NCBI GenBank assembly: GCA_026991575.1 | Contig: JALXBF010000173.1 | Span: 1-36,334, forward strand | Source: Planctomycetota bacterium | GTDB taxonomy: Bacteria; Planctomycetota; Planctomycetia; JALXBF01 | Length of the DNA stretch: 36,334 nt | Direction of reading: 5' to 3' | Shown: positions 1 through 12,133 of the stretch, piece after piece | Layout: each line of letters starts with the position of its first letter | Numbering within the stretch: position 1 is the first letter of the stretch | Program-made: the position numbers and the translations under genes | Notes under the pieces: model-generated | Databases searched by the model: none | The model's input: the letters and a program-made list of their open reading frames with translations, nothing else | What the model was told of the DNA's origin: nothing

Positions 1-1435
1 GGATCACCTTGCCGCCGATGTCGGTCAATCGGAACTCGCGGCCCTGAAACTTGTAGGTCAGTCTTGCATGGTCGATGCCGAGCAGGTGGAGCATGGTCGC
101 GTGCAGATCGTGGATGTCCACGGGATCCTCCACCGGGAAAAAGCCCAGATCGTCGGTCCGACCGACCACGGTACCGCCGCGAATGCCGCCGCCAGCAAAC
201 CAGACGGTAAATGCCTCGCGGTGATGGTCCCGTCCTGCGTTGGGCGACATCTGACCCTGCAGCATCGGTGTGCGACCAAACTCCGCAGCCCACACGATCA
301 GCGTTTCATCGAGCAGGCCCCGTTGCTCGAGGTCTCGGATCAGGGCGGCCACGGGACGATCGACTTGCTGGCACTTCTTGGGCAGGTTCTTCGCCAGCCC
401 GCTGTGGTGATCCCAGCCCTGGTCGAACAGCTGCACGAAGCGCACGCCACGTTCGACTAGACGGCGCGCGAGCAAGCAGTTGTTGGCGAACGACGGCTTC
501 CCCGGTTGCGCGCCGTACATCTGCAAAATGTGGCGCGGCTCCTGCCGGATGTCCATCAACTCAGGCACGGCCGTCTGCATGCGGAAGGCCAGCTCGTACT
601 GACCAATCCGCGTCTCGATCTCCGGGTCCGCGACCAGTGACAGGTGTCGCCGGTTGAGCTGCTGGACAGCATCCAGAATTGCCCGTCGGTCACGCCGCGT
701 CACCCCCGCCGGGTCGGACAGGAACAGCACCGGATCACCACTACTGCGGAACTCAACCCCCTGATAGATACTCGGCAAGAAGCCCGAACCCCATAGTGCA
801 TTGCCCGCACCGGCCACCTGCCCGGTGATGAGCACGACGTAAGCCGGCAGGTTTTCGTTCTCTGTACCCAGGCCATACGTCACCCACGCTCCCATGCTAG
901 GCCGGCCAAACCTGGGAAATCCGGTGTGCAGGAACAGTTGAGCCGGACCGTGGTTGAACTCGGTCGTTCGCACCGTCTTGACGAAGGCCAGCCGGTCCAC
1001 GACGGTGCCAAGGTGAGGCAGTAGCTCTGAGAGGGGGATGCCGCTCTGGCCACAGGGGCGGAATTTGAACGGCGAACCTAACAGCCGGGGATGCCCGCGA
1101 AGAAACGCAAACCGTTTTCCTTCGATGTACTCTTTGGGACACGGTTTACCGTGATGTTTGGTGAGCACGGGCTTGGGATCGAACAGATCCAGCTGCGACG
1201 GCGCGCCAACCATATGCAGGTGGATGATGCTTCGGACTCGAGCAGGAAAGTGACCCGGGGAGGCCGCCAGGGGGCGTGATTGGTCGCGTGTCCCTGCGTG
1301 GCCATCTCGATGTAGCAGCCATGCCAGCGCCACCGGACCGATGCCTACACCGATGCGACCAAGCAACTCTCGGCGCGTGAGTCGCGTGAGCCATGCATGG
1401 CCGAACCTGTTGGGCCGTCGCGCACCGTGGTGCAT
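1..1435 (-). CDS. DUF1501 family protein (Tat-type signal), C-terminus cut by window edge
   Basis: Translating the minus strand from ATG at 1435 gives an uninterrupted frame of 478 codons that runs off the left edge. The N-terminus has a Tat-like twin-arginine stretch ([21 protein letters not shown]), as usual for exported DUF1501 proteins. Family-typical blocks follow: [15 protein letters not shown] in the first third, [11 protein letters not shown] in the middle, [13 protein letters not shown] and [17 protein letters not shown] later, and the terminal block [21 protein letters not shown]1501 proteins are sulfatase-like in fold, and the enzymatic activity of most is unknown. Only a few C-terminal residues can be missing. 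The start lies 8 nt after the stop of the PSCyt1/DUF1553 gene, so the two are surely co-transcribed. No clear Shine-Dalgarno sequence precedes it; translational coupling is likely. Confidence 0.93.
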   Translation of the reverse strand, partial: MHHGARRPNRFGHAWLTRLTRRELLGRIGVGIGPVALAWLLHRDGHAGTRDQSRPLAASPGHFPARVRSIIHLHMVGAPSQLDLFDPKPVLTKHHGKPCPKEYIEGKRFAFLRGHPRLLGSPFKFRPCGQSGIPLSELLPHLGTVVDRLAFVKTVRTTEFNHGPAQLFLHTGFPRFGRPSMGAWVTYGLGTENENLPAYVVLITGQVAGAGNALWGSGFLPSIYQGVEFRSSGDPVLFLSDPAGVTRRDRRAILDAVQQLNRRHLSLVADPEIETRIGQYELAFRMQTAVPELMDIRQEPRHILQMYGAQPGKPSFANNCLLARRLVERGVRFVQLFDQGWDHHSGLAKNLPKKCQQVDRPVAALIRDLEQRGLLDETLIVWAAEFGRTPMLQGQMSPNAGRDHHREAFTVWFAGGGIRGGTVVGRTDDLGFFPVEDPVDIHDLHATMLHLLGIDHARLTYKFQGREFRLTDIGGKVI

Positions 1436-1443
1436 GGCGTGGA

Positions 1444-4400
1444 TCACTCGCGAGTCACCATCTCATCCAGGTTGAAAAGCACGTTTGCCACCGCCCAGTA
1501 TGTTGCCAACTCCACTGCCTCTCGCTCGGGCACAGCCTCCAGCCTGCGCCCGGGCCACACCTGCGGCAACAGAGGCGAGATCCGCGCATAGGCGTCCTGA
1601 GGCCGGCTCAGCAACCGGCGGCGCTGTTTGCGCACGAGCTCGAGCAGCACGGCAAGTTCGCCGTCATCTGGCGGCCGGACCAGACAGCAGCGAAATGCGT
1701 ACGTGAGCCGCTCGACATCTGAGCCCGCCGGGTAGGTGCTCAAGACGCGGATGGCAAGTCCCAGAGCCAGCTCCGCATACGCCCGGTCGTTCATCAGCGT
1801 CAGGGCCTGAAGCGGCGTGTTGCTTACCGGACGCTGCACCACACAGCTAGCGCGGTCCGGCGCATCGAAGGTCACGAACGCCGGATAGGGCGCGCTCCTG
1901 CGCCAGATGGTGTACACACCACGGCGGAACCGGTCCGGGCCCGTCGAGGTCACGTACTTCGGGGCGTTACGCCCGACGTGCCGCCAGATGCCCGGAGGCT
2001 GCGGCGGATAGACCGGCGGCCCACCGAGCTTGTACGTCAACAGTCCGCTGGCTTGCAACGCCTGGTCCCGGATCACTTCCGCGCGCAGACGTACACGCGG
2101 AGCCCGCGCCAGCAAGCGGTTGTCTGGATCGACACCAACCAACTCTGGCCGGAACCGGGAACCCTGGCGATAAACCGCCGAGGTGACGATCTCGCGCACG
2201 ATCCGTTTCCTCGACCAGCCGTGGCTGACGAGCTCCGCGGCCAACCAGTCAAGTAGCTGCGGATGGCTGGGGGGTTCACCCTGTGTGCCAAAATCCCCCA
2301 GCGTGGGAACGATGCCGCGTCCAAACAGCTCAGCCCACCAGCGGTTTACCGTGACACGGGCCACCAGGGGATTGTCCGGATCCGTAAGCCATCGGGCCAA
2401 CCCAAGACGGTTACGCTCGTAGCCTGGCTTCATCGGGGGTAGCACGGCCGGCACGTCCGGCTGCACCCGTTCACCGGGAGTGCGGTAGTCGCCCCGCAAG
2501 AGCACGTGCGTTGCTCTGGGTTTGGGTAGTTCCACCATGACCAGCGTCGTTGGCGGCCGGATCCGATCGATTTCTTCCTGTAGCTCGGCAACACGGCGGG
2601 CAAGCCGGGCAATCCGCGCGTTGCGCTTGGCCAGGTACTGCACCAGTCGTTTCCGTTCAGAAGCAGAGCGTCGCGCTGCCGGTTTGCCCAGCAGTCGCGC
2701 AATCTCCGCCGGAACGTCCGCGGTGACGTCGTCCGCGGTGGCAAGCAACCGGAACCGCCCCAGCAGACGCGTACCACCATGCAGTTGGGCCAACTCGACA
2801 ACCAGCGTAGCATCGGCACGCACATCAACGGGCCTGTTCAAGCGGAGCACAATCCAGTGGGCTTGCCCAAAGCGAGGATGGATGGCCCAGCCACTGCGCA
2901 GGTTGCCATCGACAACATGGCGTGCCGCATAGCCGCGCGGCTCGTAGCTTGCCCACGCAGTGGCGAACACCAGGGGAACCTCACCCCCATCGTCCGTAAC
3001 AACTCGAGCCCGTAACTCGTTTAGCACGAAGTTGGGTCTTTCCGAGGAGTGCAGGCCCGGACCGCCTCCGGGTAGGCGGGCATCGTTGAGCGCTTCCAGG
3101 CGAAGGGCAGCCAGGCGGCCCGCCCCGAGCACGTAGCGGAGCCGATACGTGTCTTTCTCGGCCAGGGGCTCGGTCACAAGCACGGAGCCATCGTCCAGGA
3201 GCTGGCCGCTGCTGCCGGCTTGGGATTCAAATGCCAGAGGCTTCAGAGGAACCCAGTGCGGTGTGACTGCCAGACGGTCTGCCAGCGCCTGCGCCTGCTG
3301 GGCCACCGCCTCATCAAGCTCCGCTTGGAGGCGCGCCTTCTGTGCGCGCAGTTCCTGACGGCGCCGTGCAAGCTCCGGTGCCAGGGGCAGCTCCATCTTT
3401 GGACCGTAGAAGTTGTACGTCACGCCGTCGCCTTTAACTTCGAGGGGGGTGTTGTTGAAGAACGCGAAGAGTTGGTAGTAATCGCGCATCGTGAACGGGT
3501 CATACTTATGGTCGTGGCACTGAGCGCATTCCAGCGTGGTACCCAACCATACGGTGGCCACCGTATTAACCCGGTCAACGACCTGTTCAACACGATTCTC
3601 CTCCGGATCAACTCCGGCCTCGACGTTGCATGTCGTCAACCGCGAGAAGCCGGTCGCGATACGCTGATCGATGGTGGCATTGGGAAGTAGGTCTCCGGCA
3701 AGCTGCTCGATCGTGAACCGATCAAACGGCTTGTCCGCGTTGATTGCCCTGATGACCCAATCTCGGTAGGGCCAAACCTCGCGGTACTGGTCTGCCTGGT
3801 ATCCATTGCTGTCGGCGTATCGGGCTGCGTCGAGCCACGCGATGGCCCATCGCTCACCAAACGCCGGCGAGGCGAGCAGGCGGTCTACCAGCCGCTCGTA
3901 GCGGTCGGGTCGGGTGCTGGCCAAGTAGCTGTCGACGAACTCCGGGCTAGGGGGCAATCCCAGCAGGTCGAGGAACACGCGGCGAACAAGCACCGGCTCT
4001 GGTGCCGGTGGTGAAAGCGATAGGCTCACAGCCCGTAGCCGCACCAGGATGAATGCATCGATCGGCGTGTGAACGGTCGCAGAGGGGGGAGGAACAGGTG
4101 ACGGCGGACGGATGATCGGTGCATATGCCCAGTGGTTGGCATCCTGCGGTAGCTCGACCACCACTCCCTCCGGCCACGGAGCCCCCTGCTCAATCCAGCG
4201 CCTCACCCGCGTAATCGTTGCCTTATCCAGCGGGGCGCGACCTCGAGGCATCCGGATCGCGGGATCGTTCGTTACGAGTCGTCGGTAAAGCGGACTACGG
4301 CCCGGATCGCCCGGCACGATCGCCGGACCGTGCCTGCCACCGCGGAACGCGTCGGGCTTCCGGTCCAGCCGCAGGCCGCTCTGAGCGAGCCTCGGCCCGT

Positions 4401-4578
4401 GGCACCGCACGCACTGGTCTCGTAGCACAGGCAAGATGTCGCGCCGAAAGTCTACCCGATCGCCGGCTCGGGCCGAGCCGCTGGCCCACGCCATCAGGCC
4501 CAGACACAGTGCCGTGGCAAGTGCTGCAGCCAGACACACTGGCCGAAGAACGCTGCGCTCCCGGGCAGCTTTCTCCAT
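1444..4578 (-). CDS. PSCyt1-DUF1549-DUF1553 planctomycete cytochrome-type protein
   Basis: I place the start at ATG 4578 (1044 aa). The frame stays open up to 4809, but the extra 77 residues are low-complexity, and only from 4578 does a signal peptide follow directly (hydrophobic stretch about residues 12-37, ending ASGSARA). The mature protein opens with a cytochrome-c-like PSCyt1 domain with heme motif CVRCH (C56, C59, H60) and a candidate axial Met in IRMPRG (M110). Then come DUF1549, containing a second CxxCH ([12 protein letters not shown]), a middle region with a short coiled coil and lectin-like character, and C-terminal DUF1553 ([26 protein letters not shown]). By family precedent it is exported and paired with a DUF1501 partner, which is exactly the gene 8 nt downstream. 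Substrate and function are not known. Confidence 0.9.
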   Translation of the reverse strand: MEKAARERSVLRPVCLAAALATALCLGLMAWASGSARAGDRVDFRRDILPVLRDQCVRCHGPRLAQSGLRLDRKPDAFRGGRHGPAIVPGDPGRSPLYRRLVTNDPAIRMPRGRAPLDKATITRVRRWIEQGAPWPEGVVVELPQDANHWAYAPIIRPPSPVPPPSATVHTPIDAFILVRLRAVSLSLSPPAPEPVLVRRVFLDLLGLPPSPEFVDSYLASTRPDRYERLVDRLLASPAFGERWAIAWLDAARYADSNGYQADQYREVWPYRDWVIRAINADKPFDRFTIEQLAGDLLPNATIDQRIATGFSRLTTCNVEAGVDPEENRVEQVVDRVNTVATVWLGTTLECAQCHDHKYDPFTMRDYYQLFAFFNNTPLEVKGDGVTYNFYGPKMELPLAPELARRRQELRAQKARLQAELDEAVAQQAQALADRLAVTPHWVPLKPLAFESQAGSSGQLLDDGSVLVTEPLAEKDTYRLRYVLGAGRLAALRLEALNDARLPGGGPGLHSSERPNFVLNELRARVVTDDGGEVPLVFATAWASYEPRGYAARHVVDGNLRSGWAIHPRFGQAHWIVLRLNRPVDVRADATLVVELAQLHGGTRLLGRFRLLATADDVTADVPAEIARLLGKPAARRSASERKRLVQYLAKRNARIARLARRVAELQEEIDRIRPPTTLVMVELPKPRATHVLLRGDYRTPGERVQPDVPAVLPPMKPGYERNRLGLARWLTDPDNPLVARVTVNRWWAELFGRGIVPTLGDFGTQGEPPSHPQLLDWLAAELVSHGWSRKRIVREIVTSAVYRQGSRFRPELVGVDPDNRLLARAPRVRLRAEVIRDQALQASGLLTYKLGGPPVYPPQPPGIWRHVGRNAPKYVTSTGPDRFRRGVYTIWRRSAPYPAFVTFDAPDRASCVVQRPVSNTPLQALTLMNDRAYAELALGLAIRVLSTYPAGSDVERLTYAFRCCLVRPPDDGELAVLLELVRKQRRRLLSRPQDAYARISPLLPQVWPGRRLEAVPEREAVELATYWAVANVLFNLDEMVTRE

Positions 4579-4892
4579 CGCTTTAGAGCGTCGCGTACGA
4601 GGTTTGCGGTGCACCAGCGAATCGACGTGACCGTATTGTAGCCTAACAGGAGGGTGGCTGCGTGCCAGACCGGCCCTGAGTTCCGGACCGGGCGGGGCAT
4701 CGCGGCATGCCGGCGCCCGCAGCTGGCTGTACGCTGCTGGCGGCGTCACGGCCGGCTGCGCGTGGGCCGATTGGCCGAGGCGACGACCCGAGGCATCGTT
4801 GGCAGGCAAGCTTCTCGGCGAACGTAAGCCCCCCTCGAAGCCGAACGCAGGAGACTGCTAGCTAGCCAGACTGACCGGCGGTACGCGGGTCC

Positions 4893-4943
4893 AAAAAAAA
4901 CCCTCGCCATCGGCACCGCGTGGTGCGCGGCGCCGATGGCGAG
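4893..4943 (-). terminator. Rho-independent terminator after the alpha/beta hydrolase gene
   Basis: Arms CTCGCCATCGGC (4903-4914) and GCCGATGGCGAG (4932-4943) form a perfect 12-bp stem. Read on the minus strand it is followed closely by a run of eight T (the A-run at 4893-4900). It lies about 130 nt past the hydrolase stop and before the PSCyt1/DUF1553 start, so it isolates that operon from the hydrolase transcript. Confidence 0.9.
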
Positions 4944-5075
4944 GCCGTGGTGCGTTGGCACTTGCGGAGGGAGTGACAACGCAAGCAGAGCGGGGAGTGG
5001 CTGCTTGTTATCAGCTCGTTCCCAGGACCACGTCTTCTCCGTTCCCGATCGTCTCCAGCGCGGGTCTCCGGGCAG

Positions 5076-5936
5076 CTAAACCACGTAGCAGGCGTTTTCG
5101 GCGCGGAGGAACTCGTCCGTCAGCCGAGCGAACAGCCTGGGCCGCGTCACGAAGCACAGGTGTCCTGCGCCATCGATCGCAACGAATCGCCCCAAAGGCA
5201 GTGCCTCGGCCAGTGCCAGCTGGGCCTCCCAGCGGATGATGCCGTCGGAACGGCCTGCGATCACCAGGGTCGGCACCCGGATTCGGTTCAACGAGGCGCG
5301 GACGTCGTAGTCGGACAGCAGGGCGAGCCGTTGGGCGATGATGGCCTGACCGGTACGCCAGCAGCGCTGAGCCACCAGATCGAGCAGGTCGCCAACATCC
5401 TCCTCATCGCCGAACAGCAGCCGGAAGAACCGGTTGAAGAACGGGCTGTCGGTCGGCAGCCGGTAGCGTTCGAGGATCCGGCAGGCGATCCGTGCCGCCA
5501 GGCTGCTGGAGTGCGCGGCGGCACCGCTGACCACCAGCGTCCGCACCAGCCCGGGGCAGCGAGCGGTGAGCTTCAGGGCGATGGTTGCGCCGAAGGAGAC
5601 GCCCAGCAGGTCGACGCGCTCCAACCCGAGCGTCTGAATGAAGCTTCTCTGCTCGTCGACCAGCTCGTCGAGCGAGCGCGTGGGCTGGACGACAAACGGG
5701 GCACCTTCGCCGCGGGGTTCCAGGCAGTAGATCCGTCTGTTGCGGCCCAGGAACCGGAACATCGGCCCGAGCAGCTCGAAGCCGCCGGCCAGCCCGGGCA
5801 CCACCACTAGCGGCTCACCCCGGCCACTGGTCCAGTACCGGCGAAAGTGCCCGTTCAAGCACGTGAACGCCACGCTCCCTTCCGCGGCCACCAGCCTGCG
5901 GCCAAACCGCCGTTGTCCCTTGGGAGTCAGACGCAC
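5076..5936 (-). CDS. Alpha/beta hydrolase
   Basis: This is a 286-aa single-domain alpha/beta hydrolase. The oxyanion/early strand region VVVPGLAGG (44-52) is followed by the nucleophile elbow GVSFG with Ser114. The acid is probably Asp231 in AGRSDGI and the base His259 in DGAGHLCF, so the triad is complete. There is no signal peptide, so it is cytoplasmic. A lid-like helical segment lies between about residues 145 and 215. The start is GTG at 5936, chosen because a strong Shine-Dalgarno (GGAGG, plus-strand 5945-5949) sits 8 nt upstream. The gene is divergent from the sigma-54 activator, has a -24/-12 promoter candidate about 225 nt upstream, and a good terminator downstream. The substrate cannot be deduced; lipase/esterase, haloperoxidase-like and lactonase relatives all share this pattern. 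Confidence 0.88.
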   Translation of the reverse strand: MRLTPKGQRRFGRRLVAAEGSVAFTCLNGHFRRYWTSGRGEPLVVVPGLAGGFELLGPMFRFLGRNRRIYCLEPRGEGAPFVVQPTRSLDELVDEQRSFIQTLGLERVDLLGVSFGATIALKLTARCPGLVRTLVVSGAAAHSSSLAARIACRILERYRLPTDSPFFNRFFRLLFGDEEDVGDLLDLVAQRCWRTGQAIIAQRLALLSDYDVRASLNRIRVPTLVIAGRSDGIIRWEAQLALAEALPLGRFVAIDGAGHLCFVTRPRLFARLTDEFLRAENACYVV

Positions 5937-6160
5937 CGGGTAATCCTCCAGAGGCAGCTTCCTTCGCCTCTAAGAACACGCCGCTCCAGGTTCTCTACAC
6001 TTCACCGATGTTGGGCGAAATGGTCAAGTTCATTCCAATCTGGCGATCCGGTGTCCGAACGCCGTCGCCCGGAGGAGGACCTGACACACGCTGCCGTCCA
6101 AGCCTCCTTGCCCGGTCGCGACACCCTCTTGCCGGACACCCAACCACCGTAGCCCGTGCA

Positions 6161-6176
6161 CGCACTTCCCGTGCCA
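6161..6176 (-). promoter_or_regulatory. Candidate sigma-54 (-24/-12) promoter for the hydrolase gene
   Basis: On the minus strand this reads TGGCACGGGAAGTGCG. It matches TGGCACG at -24 exactly and keeps the essential GG-N10-GC spacing; the -12 half is GTGC rather than TTGC. It points toward the hydrolase with a predicted start near 6150 and a leader of about 215 nt. A sigma-54 activator gene starts 210 bp away on the other side. Confidence 0.6.
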
Positions 6177-6257
6177 TAGTGCCCAGGTCCATGCCTTCTC
6201 CCGCGAAACCCGCCAGCGAGCCCTCGACGAAGCCGTATTCTGCGATGCGTTCACTTG

Positions 6258-6308
6258 TTTCGGCGCCGAAATGGCGATATCATAGCGCCGACACTTTCGG
6301 CGCCGAAA
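6258..6308. promoter_or_regulatory. Two identical 14-bp palindromes, putative enhancer/operator pair
   Basis: The perfect palindrome TTTCGGCGCCGAAA occurs at 6258-6271 and again at 6295-6308, 37 bp centre to centre. The sites lie about 115 and 150 bp upstream of the predicted sigma-54 start for the hydrolase, a typical place for an activator-binding enhancer, and about 80-125 bp upstream of the activator's own start codon. The Fis-type helix-turn-helix of the neighbouring activator is the natural candidate ligand; this is inference. Confidence 0.6.
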
Positions 6309-6386
6309 CGGCCGGCGGGGCCGGATCGGATCGACTGGGTTGGTCTTGCGTGCTGGGGCGGCCTGATCTGGCTGAGGTCCTGAGCC

Positions 6387-9300
6387 ATGTTTACCACGTT
6401 ACTGCGTCGACGCACGGGCCTGCTGCTGCTGGCCGTTGGTGTGGTCAGCTACTCGATCGCCGTGCTCGTGCACGTCACGTTGAGTTGGGATATTGGCTTT
6501 CAGTGTTTTTTCAGCCGCGAGATCCGACAGGTGACGATGCCGGAGCCATTGGAACAGGCCCCGGAGCCGCACGATATCGTCACCCAGATCGGGCCGCTGC
6601 CTGTGCGCACGTACCTGGACGTCCAGCCGGCCGTGGAAGCGTGCCAGCGACGGCCGGCCGACCGGCGGGCGGCCGAGTCGCCATCCATTGCCGCACTGCT
6701 CCATGAAATCGAGCAGAGCTACAGTCGGGCGGGCAAACCGGTGCCTACGGACGTGCAGATCGGTGAGACCCGCTTCGTGAGGGTTCGTGTGTTGCGTGAC
6801 GTCGACGGGCAGCTGCAGCCGCTGTGGGTCTGGGCCAGTGTGGGCCGAGTGCCGCTGCGGGACGTTGCCGTCTCGGTGCTCTGGCTGCTGCTCAACCTGG
6901 CTATCTTTGCCGTCGGCGCGCTGGTGCTGTGGCGGCGTCCGGGCGACCGTTCATCAGCGCTCTTCTTTGAACTGTGCTCCTTTACGGTCGGCGCGTTCAT
7001 GGGGGGCTTCCACTGGTGGACGCTGATCGGCCACCCGGTGTTGCTGTTCCCGTTTGTCGCCTTTGCCATGCTGCTGCCAGCTGTCAGCCTGCACTTTTAC
7101 CTGGTCTTTCCCCGCCCAAAGGAGTTCTTCCGACGCCACCCTCGCCTGACACTGCTTCTTGTGCGTGGTCTACCGCTGCTGGCAACGCTAGCGATGCTGG
7201 CGTTGATGGCTCGCGTCTCATGGCTTTACCGCCTGCACGAACCGGACCAGGAGGCGCTGGCGGCGATTGAGCGATTGCTCGAGTGGATTAAGACGGCTGC
7301 TGCCGGCTACGTCGCCCTCGCCACGGTCATGTTCGCCGGTTGCCTGGTCGCACTGATCCACAGTTTTGTTTCGAGCCGCAGCCAGGAAGAACGCAACCAG
7401 GTCAAGTGGATCCTGTTCGGCGCTGCGCTGGCAACGTTGCCGGTTACCTACACGCTGTACCTTGCCGTACGCGACCCGGTTGCTTTTGCCCTCGGCGGCG
7501 CGACACCGCCGATGTTCCTGGCGTCGATCTGCTTCACCCTGGCGTTTGCCGTCGCGATCACGAAGTATCGGCTGATGCAAGTCGGCGAAATCATCAATCG
7601 GAGTGTCGTTTATTTCGGCATCAGCACGGCCGTGGCCATTCTCTACTACGCGCTGTTGATGTTGGGCAGCTTGTGGTGGGGCAGCCAGTTGCCGCGTCGT
7701 GGTCTGACCTACCAGTCGTTCGCCCTGATCACCGCAGTGGTCTTCATCCTAGCGCTTTTGGGCTGGGGACTGGACCGGCTACGTGCGGCCTTGGAGCAGC
7801 GTTTCTGGCGGGACAAGGGACAGCTGGACCGGGCGATGCGCAAGATGGGCGAGGCAATCCGCAGCATCACGGACGAACGGCGGGTTGCCCAGCGGATGTT
7901 GGAAGCGGCAGCAGATCTGCTGGGTGTGCGGCGTGCGGCCGTGTATGTGGTTGACGCAGACGATGAGGATGGCACGGGACCGTTGCGTCTGGCTGCGTCG
8001 CTAGGCGTGCCGCCAAGACAGCTCGTGCTGGACAGGGACCATCGCCTGGTGCGTGCTGCCCGGCGCGGCCCAGTGCTGGTGTCGGCACCGGATAGTGCCC
8101 TGGACAATGACCTGCGCGGCGAACTGGCGGCAATGCAAGCCGAACTCGTACAGCTGATTGAACTCGACGGCCGGGTAGCCGGCCTGCTGATCCTTGGTCG
8201 CCGCCAGCTTGGCCTGCCATTCCGCTCCGAGGAGGTCGCCTTCTTGTCGGCGCTGGGTCAGGTGACGGCACTGGCATTGGAAGGGGCACGCAGGCGGCGC
8301 CAAATCGATCGGCTTTCGCAAGAGTTACGTGAGAAGGTGGAGCAGATCGCCGAGCAGCAGCGGCGGATCCTTGTGCTGCAGAGCCAGTTGACCACGTCGC
8401 GGCCTGCACCACGCCGTGAGCCGACTTGCGAAAGTGTGCTGCGCCAGATTCGCGGCTCTAGTGCTGCTGTTCAGTCCATGCTCGACATGGCGCGCAAGGT
8501 CGCTGCGGTGGATGCCACGGTGCTCATCCGCGGCGAAAGCGGCACAGGCAAGGAGCTGTTGGCGCGGGCAATCCATGCGATGAGTCCTCGGGCGCACAGG
8601 CCGTTTGTGGCCGTGCATTGCGCGGCTCTGTCGCCCAGCCTGCTGGAAAGTGAGCTGTTCGGCCATGTCAAGGGTGCGTTCACAGGGGCGTACAAGGACA
8701 AGGTAGGCCGTTTCAAGCTGGCCGACGGCGGCACGCTCTTCCTGGACGAAATCGGCGACATCAGCCTGGAGGTTCAGACCAAGCTGCTGCGCGTGCTCCA
8801 GGAGAAGGCCTTCGAGCCGGTCGGCTCGTCGCAGACCATCAAGGTCGACGTGCGCATCGTGGCAGCAACGAACCAGAACCTGGAGCGTCTCATCCAAGAG
8901 GGCCGCTTCCGCGAAGACCTCTTCTACCGGCTCAACGTCATCACCATCTACACGCCGCCGCTACGCGAACGGATCGAAGACCTGCCGGAACTGGTCGAGT
9001 ACTTCGTGCACAAGTTCGCCGCGGCATGCGGCAAGCGAATCCGGGGGGTCGAGGACGAGGTGCTGGTGTTGCTGAAGTCGTACCACTGGCCCGGTAACGT
9101 TCGTGAGCTGGAGAACGTCATCGAACGGGCCGTAGTCATGTGCGACGGCGACACGATCCGCGTGACCGACTTTCCCAGGGAGCTGGTCCGGGCCGCGCTC
9201 GTCGAGGAGCACGCGCAGCAGGCCGGGCCCATCGCGACACGCCTCGCAACGGTCGCCACCGGCGGCGGTAACGGGAACGGTCGGCAGCGTAGGCAGCGGC

Positions 9301-9452
9301 GGCGGTATGGCTGGATCGACGCGCAGCTAGAACGCGAGGAACTGATCCGGGCTCTGCGCGCCGCCGACGGCAACAAGGCAGAGGCCGCCCGCCGACTCGG
9401 GATGCCCCGCAGCACGTTCATCAGCAAGCTAAAGAAGCACGGCATCCTCTAG
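6387..9452 (+). CDS. Membrane-anchored sigma-54-dependent transcriptional activator (TM-GAF-AAA+-Fis)
   Basis: This is a 1021-aa protein. After a first TM helix (about 10-32) comes an extracytoplasmic segment to about 157, then roughly eight more hydrophobic helices up to about 462. A GAF-like domain (about 495-635) and a short coiled coil (about 640-680) follow. The AAA+ domain has Walker A GESGTGKE (about 714), the sigma-54 contact loop GAFTGA (about 762), Walker [12 protein letters not shown] (about 785) and the block [15 protein letters not shown]. The C-terminal Fis-type helix-turn-helix is [16 protein letters not shown]. It should hydrolyse ATP to open sigma-54 promoters. There is no receiver domain, so the signal probably enters through the membrane or GAF part. 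Most sigma-54 activators are soluble, so this layout is unusual. It is divergent from the hydrolase, whose promoter region carries matching sites. Confidence 0.93.
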   Translation: MFTTLLRRRTGLLLLAVGVVSYSIAVLVHVTLSWDIGFQCFFSREIRQVTMPEPLEQAPEPHDIVTQIGPLPVRTYLDVQPAVEACQRRPADRRAAESPSIAALLHEIEQSYSRAGKPVPTDVQIGETRFVRVRVLRDVDGQLQPLWVWASVGRVPLRDVAVSVLWLLLNLAIFAVGALVLWRRPGDRSSALFFELCSFTVGAFMGGFHWWTLIGHPVLLFPFVAFAMLLPAVSLHFYLVFPRPKEFFRRHPRLTLLLVRGLPLLATLAMLALMARVSWLYRLHEPDQEALAAIERLLEWIKTAAAGYVALATVMFAGCLVALIHSFVSSRSQEERNQVKWILFGAALATLPVTYTLYLAVRDPVAFALGGATPPMFLASICFTLAFAVAITKYRLMQVGEIINRSVVYFGISTAVAILYYALLMLGSLWWGSQLPRRGLTYQSFALITAVVFILALLGWGLDRLRAALEQRFWRDKGQLDRAMRKMGEAIRSITDERRVAQRMLEAAADLLGVRRAAVYVVDADDEDGTGPLRLAASLGVPPRQLVLDRDHRLVRAARRGPVLVSAPDSALDNDLRGELAAMQAELVQLIELDGRVAGLLILGRRQLGLPFRSEEVAFLSALGQVTALALEGARRRRQIDRLSQELREKVEQIAEQQRRILVLQSQLTTSRPAPRREPTCESVLRQIRGSSAAVQSMLDMARKVAAVDATVLIRGESGTGKELLARAIHAMSPRAHRPFVAVHCAALSPSLLESELFGHVKGAFTGAYKDKVGRFKLADGGTLFLDEIGDISLEVQTKLLRVLQEKAFEPVGSSQTIKVDVRIVAATNQNLERLIQEGRFREDLFYRLNVITIYTPPLRERIEDLPELVEYFVHKFAAACGKRIRGVEDEVLVLLKSYHWPGNVRELENVIERAVVMCDGDTIRVTDFPRELVRAALVEEHAQQAGPIATRLATVATGGGNGNGRQRRQRRRYGWIDAQLEREELIRALRAADGNKAEAARRLGMPRSTFISKLKKHGIL

Positions 9453-9463
9453 CAAGCCGCCAG

Positions 9464-10357
9464 CTAGCGGTGGGGATGACAGACCAGGCTACAGCCGGCG
9501 GACTCGATCTGGATCGTCGGATGCTCAATCCCGTAGCGCCGGTGCAACTCGTCGGCGACTCGGGAAGCGAAATCCGGGTCATCCGGACCGCCGGGGATAA
9601 CCAGATGCACCGTCAGCGCCGTCTCCGTCGTGCTCAGTGCCCACACATGCAGGTCGTGCACCTCGGTAACACCCGGCAGCCCCGCCAGGTACGCTCGGAT
9701 CGCCTCCACGTCCACGTCCGACGGCACGGCATGCAGTGCAAGGTTGATCGCCTCGGTGAAGAGGTGCCAGGTGGCGTACAGAATGATGAAGCCGACCACT
9801 AGGCTGAGCAGCGGATCGATCCAGTAAGCGTTGGTCAGGTACATGATCAGGCCAGCCACCACCACCGCACCGGAAATCGCCGCGTCGGCGGCCATGTGCA
9901 GGAACGCCCCCCTGAGGTTCAGGTCCTGGCGACTGCCGCGCAGAAACAACAGCGCCGTGCCCGTGTTGATCACGACGCCGACTGCGGCCACGGCAAGCAC
10001 AACCAGACCGGAGACTTCCGGCGGGTCGAACAGCCGCCGGATCGCTTCCCACGACAGTGCCCCCACCGCAACGATCAACAGCAGGGCGTTACCCAGGGCA
10101 GCAAAAATCGACGTGCTTCGCCATCCGTAGGTGCGGCGGTTCGTGGGACGAAGCCGCATCAGCGCGTGTGCCCCCCAGGCCATCAGCAGGCCAAGCACGT
10201 CGCTGAGATTGTGACCCGCGTCGGACAACAGCGCCAGCGACCCGATCCACAAGCCAAACCCGGCCTCCGTAACGATGTATACAACATTAAGGATCGTGCC
10301 CAGGGCAAATGCCCGATCATACCGCACCGCGTGATTGTGGTGGTGATGATGGCCCAT
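9464..10357 (-). CDS. Cation diffusion facilitator, CzcD/ZitB-type zinc transporter
   Basis: This is a 297-aa inner-membrane protein with six TM helices of the CDF family, which exchanges divalent metal for protons. Both halves of the transport site are present: LLSDAGHNLSD in TM2 (H49, D53) and AFLHMAADAA in TM5 (H154, D158). The HxxxD/HxxxD pattern is typical of zinc transporters. A His-rich N-terminus (MGHHHHHNHA) and the usual cytoplasmic C-terminal ferredoxin-like domain (EVHDLHVWALSTTE) frame the TM core. A longer frame begins at TTG 10387, but ATG 10357 begins directly with the His-rich tail that CzcD proteins have, so I use it. The gene converges on the sigma-54 activator with only 11 nt between stop codons. 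Confidence 0.92.
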   Translation of the reverse strand: MGHHHHHNHAVRYDRAFALGTILNVVYIVTEAGFGLWIGSLALLSDAGHNLSDVLGLLMAWGAHALMRLRPTNRRTYGWRSTSIFAALGNALLLIVAVGALSWEAIRRLFDPPEVSGLVVLAVAAVGVVINTGTALLFLRGSRQDLNLRGAFLHMAADAAISGAVVVAGLIMYLTNAYWIDPLLSLVVGFIILYATWHLFTEAINLALHAVPSDVDVEAIRAYLAGLPGVTEVHDLHVWALSTTETALTVHLVIPGGPDDPDFASRVADELHRRYGIEHPTIQIESAGCSLVCHPHR

Positions 10358-10495
10358 GACTCGTTCTCTTCTCACACGCGCCACCAAGCACCTTCATTCT
10401 GATCCATTCCCTGCCCGCTGTCGATAGCGACCGGAACACGCCGCAATGGCGTTCCGTTACTGCGATAGAGCCGCCAGCGGCCTGATCGGGGCTCG

Positions 10496-10529
10496 TTGAC
10501 GTTTCTGCCGGGTGGTTTAGCATTAAACC
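10496..10529 (+). promoter_or_regulatory. Candidate thiC promoter with an inverted repeat over the -10 box
   Basis: TTGACG (10496-10501) is separated by 16 nt from TAGCAT (10518-10523), a fair sigma-70-type match. The palindrome GGTTTA-GCAT-TAAACC (10514-10529) covers the -10 box and could be a repressor site. The leader to thiC is about 65 nt and shows none of the conserved TPP-riboswitch blocks. Confidence 0.4.
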
Positions 10530-10582
10530 AGTGGGCCAGACCGCCCACGGCAAGCTGCGAACGCCCGCTGTGCCGTCCATAG

Positions 10583-11923
<1,341 letters not shown>

Positions 11924-12072
11924 CCCGTAGGAGATGAGTAACCCAGCCAGCTAGACGGTCGTCATCGCCCCCTGGCGCGGTACAATACGTTCCCAGCGAC
12001 ACGGCGGCATGTGGGTCCGTCGTTGGCCTGTGGCGATCGTGCGTCTAAAGGAAACACGACGTCCGGAGATGC

Positions 12073-12133
12073 GCCACGGAGCCGTTGTGTGCAGGAGCGG
12101 GCCGGTGCCGCAGCGGTTCTGTGGCGTTTTTTT
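12073..12133 (+). terminator. Rho-independent terminator downstream of thiC
   Basis: GCCACGGAGCCG (12073-12084) pairs with CGGTTCTGTGGC (12114-12125) over 12 bp with two G-U pairs. Seven T follow at 12127-12133. The loop is long (29 nt) and may fold further. It ends the thiC transcript or a short separate RNA that begins near the TACAAT box at about 11990. Confidence 0.75.

Noticed and set aside
4579-4809. Seventy-seven extra N-terminal residues for the PSCyt1/DUF1553 protein
   Set aside because: They precede a good signal peptide and are low-complexity; an internal signal peptide would not function there.
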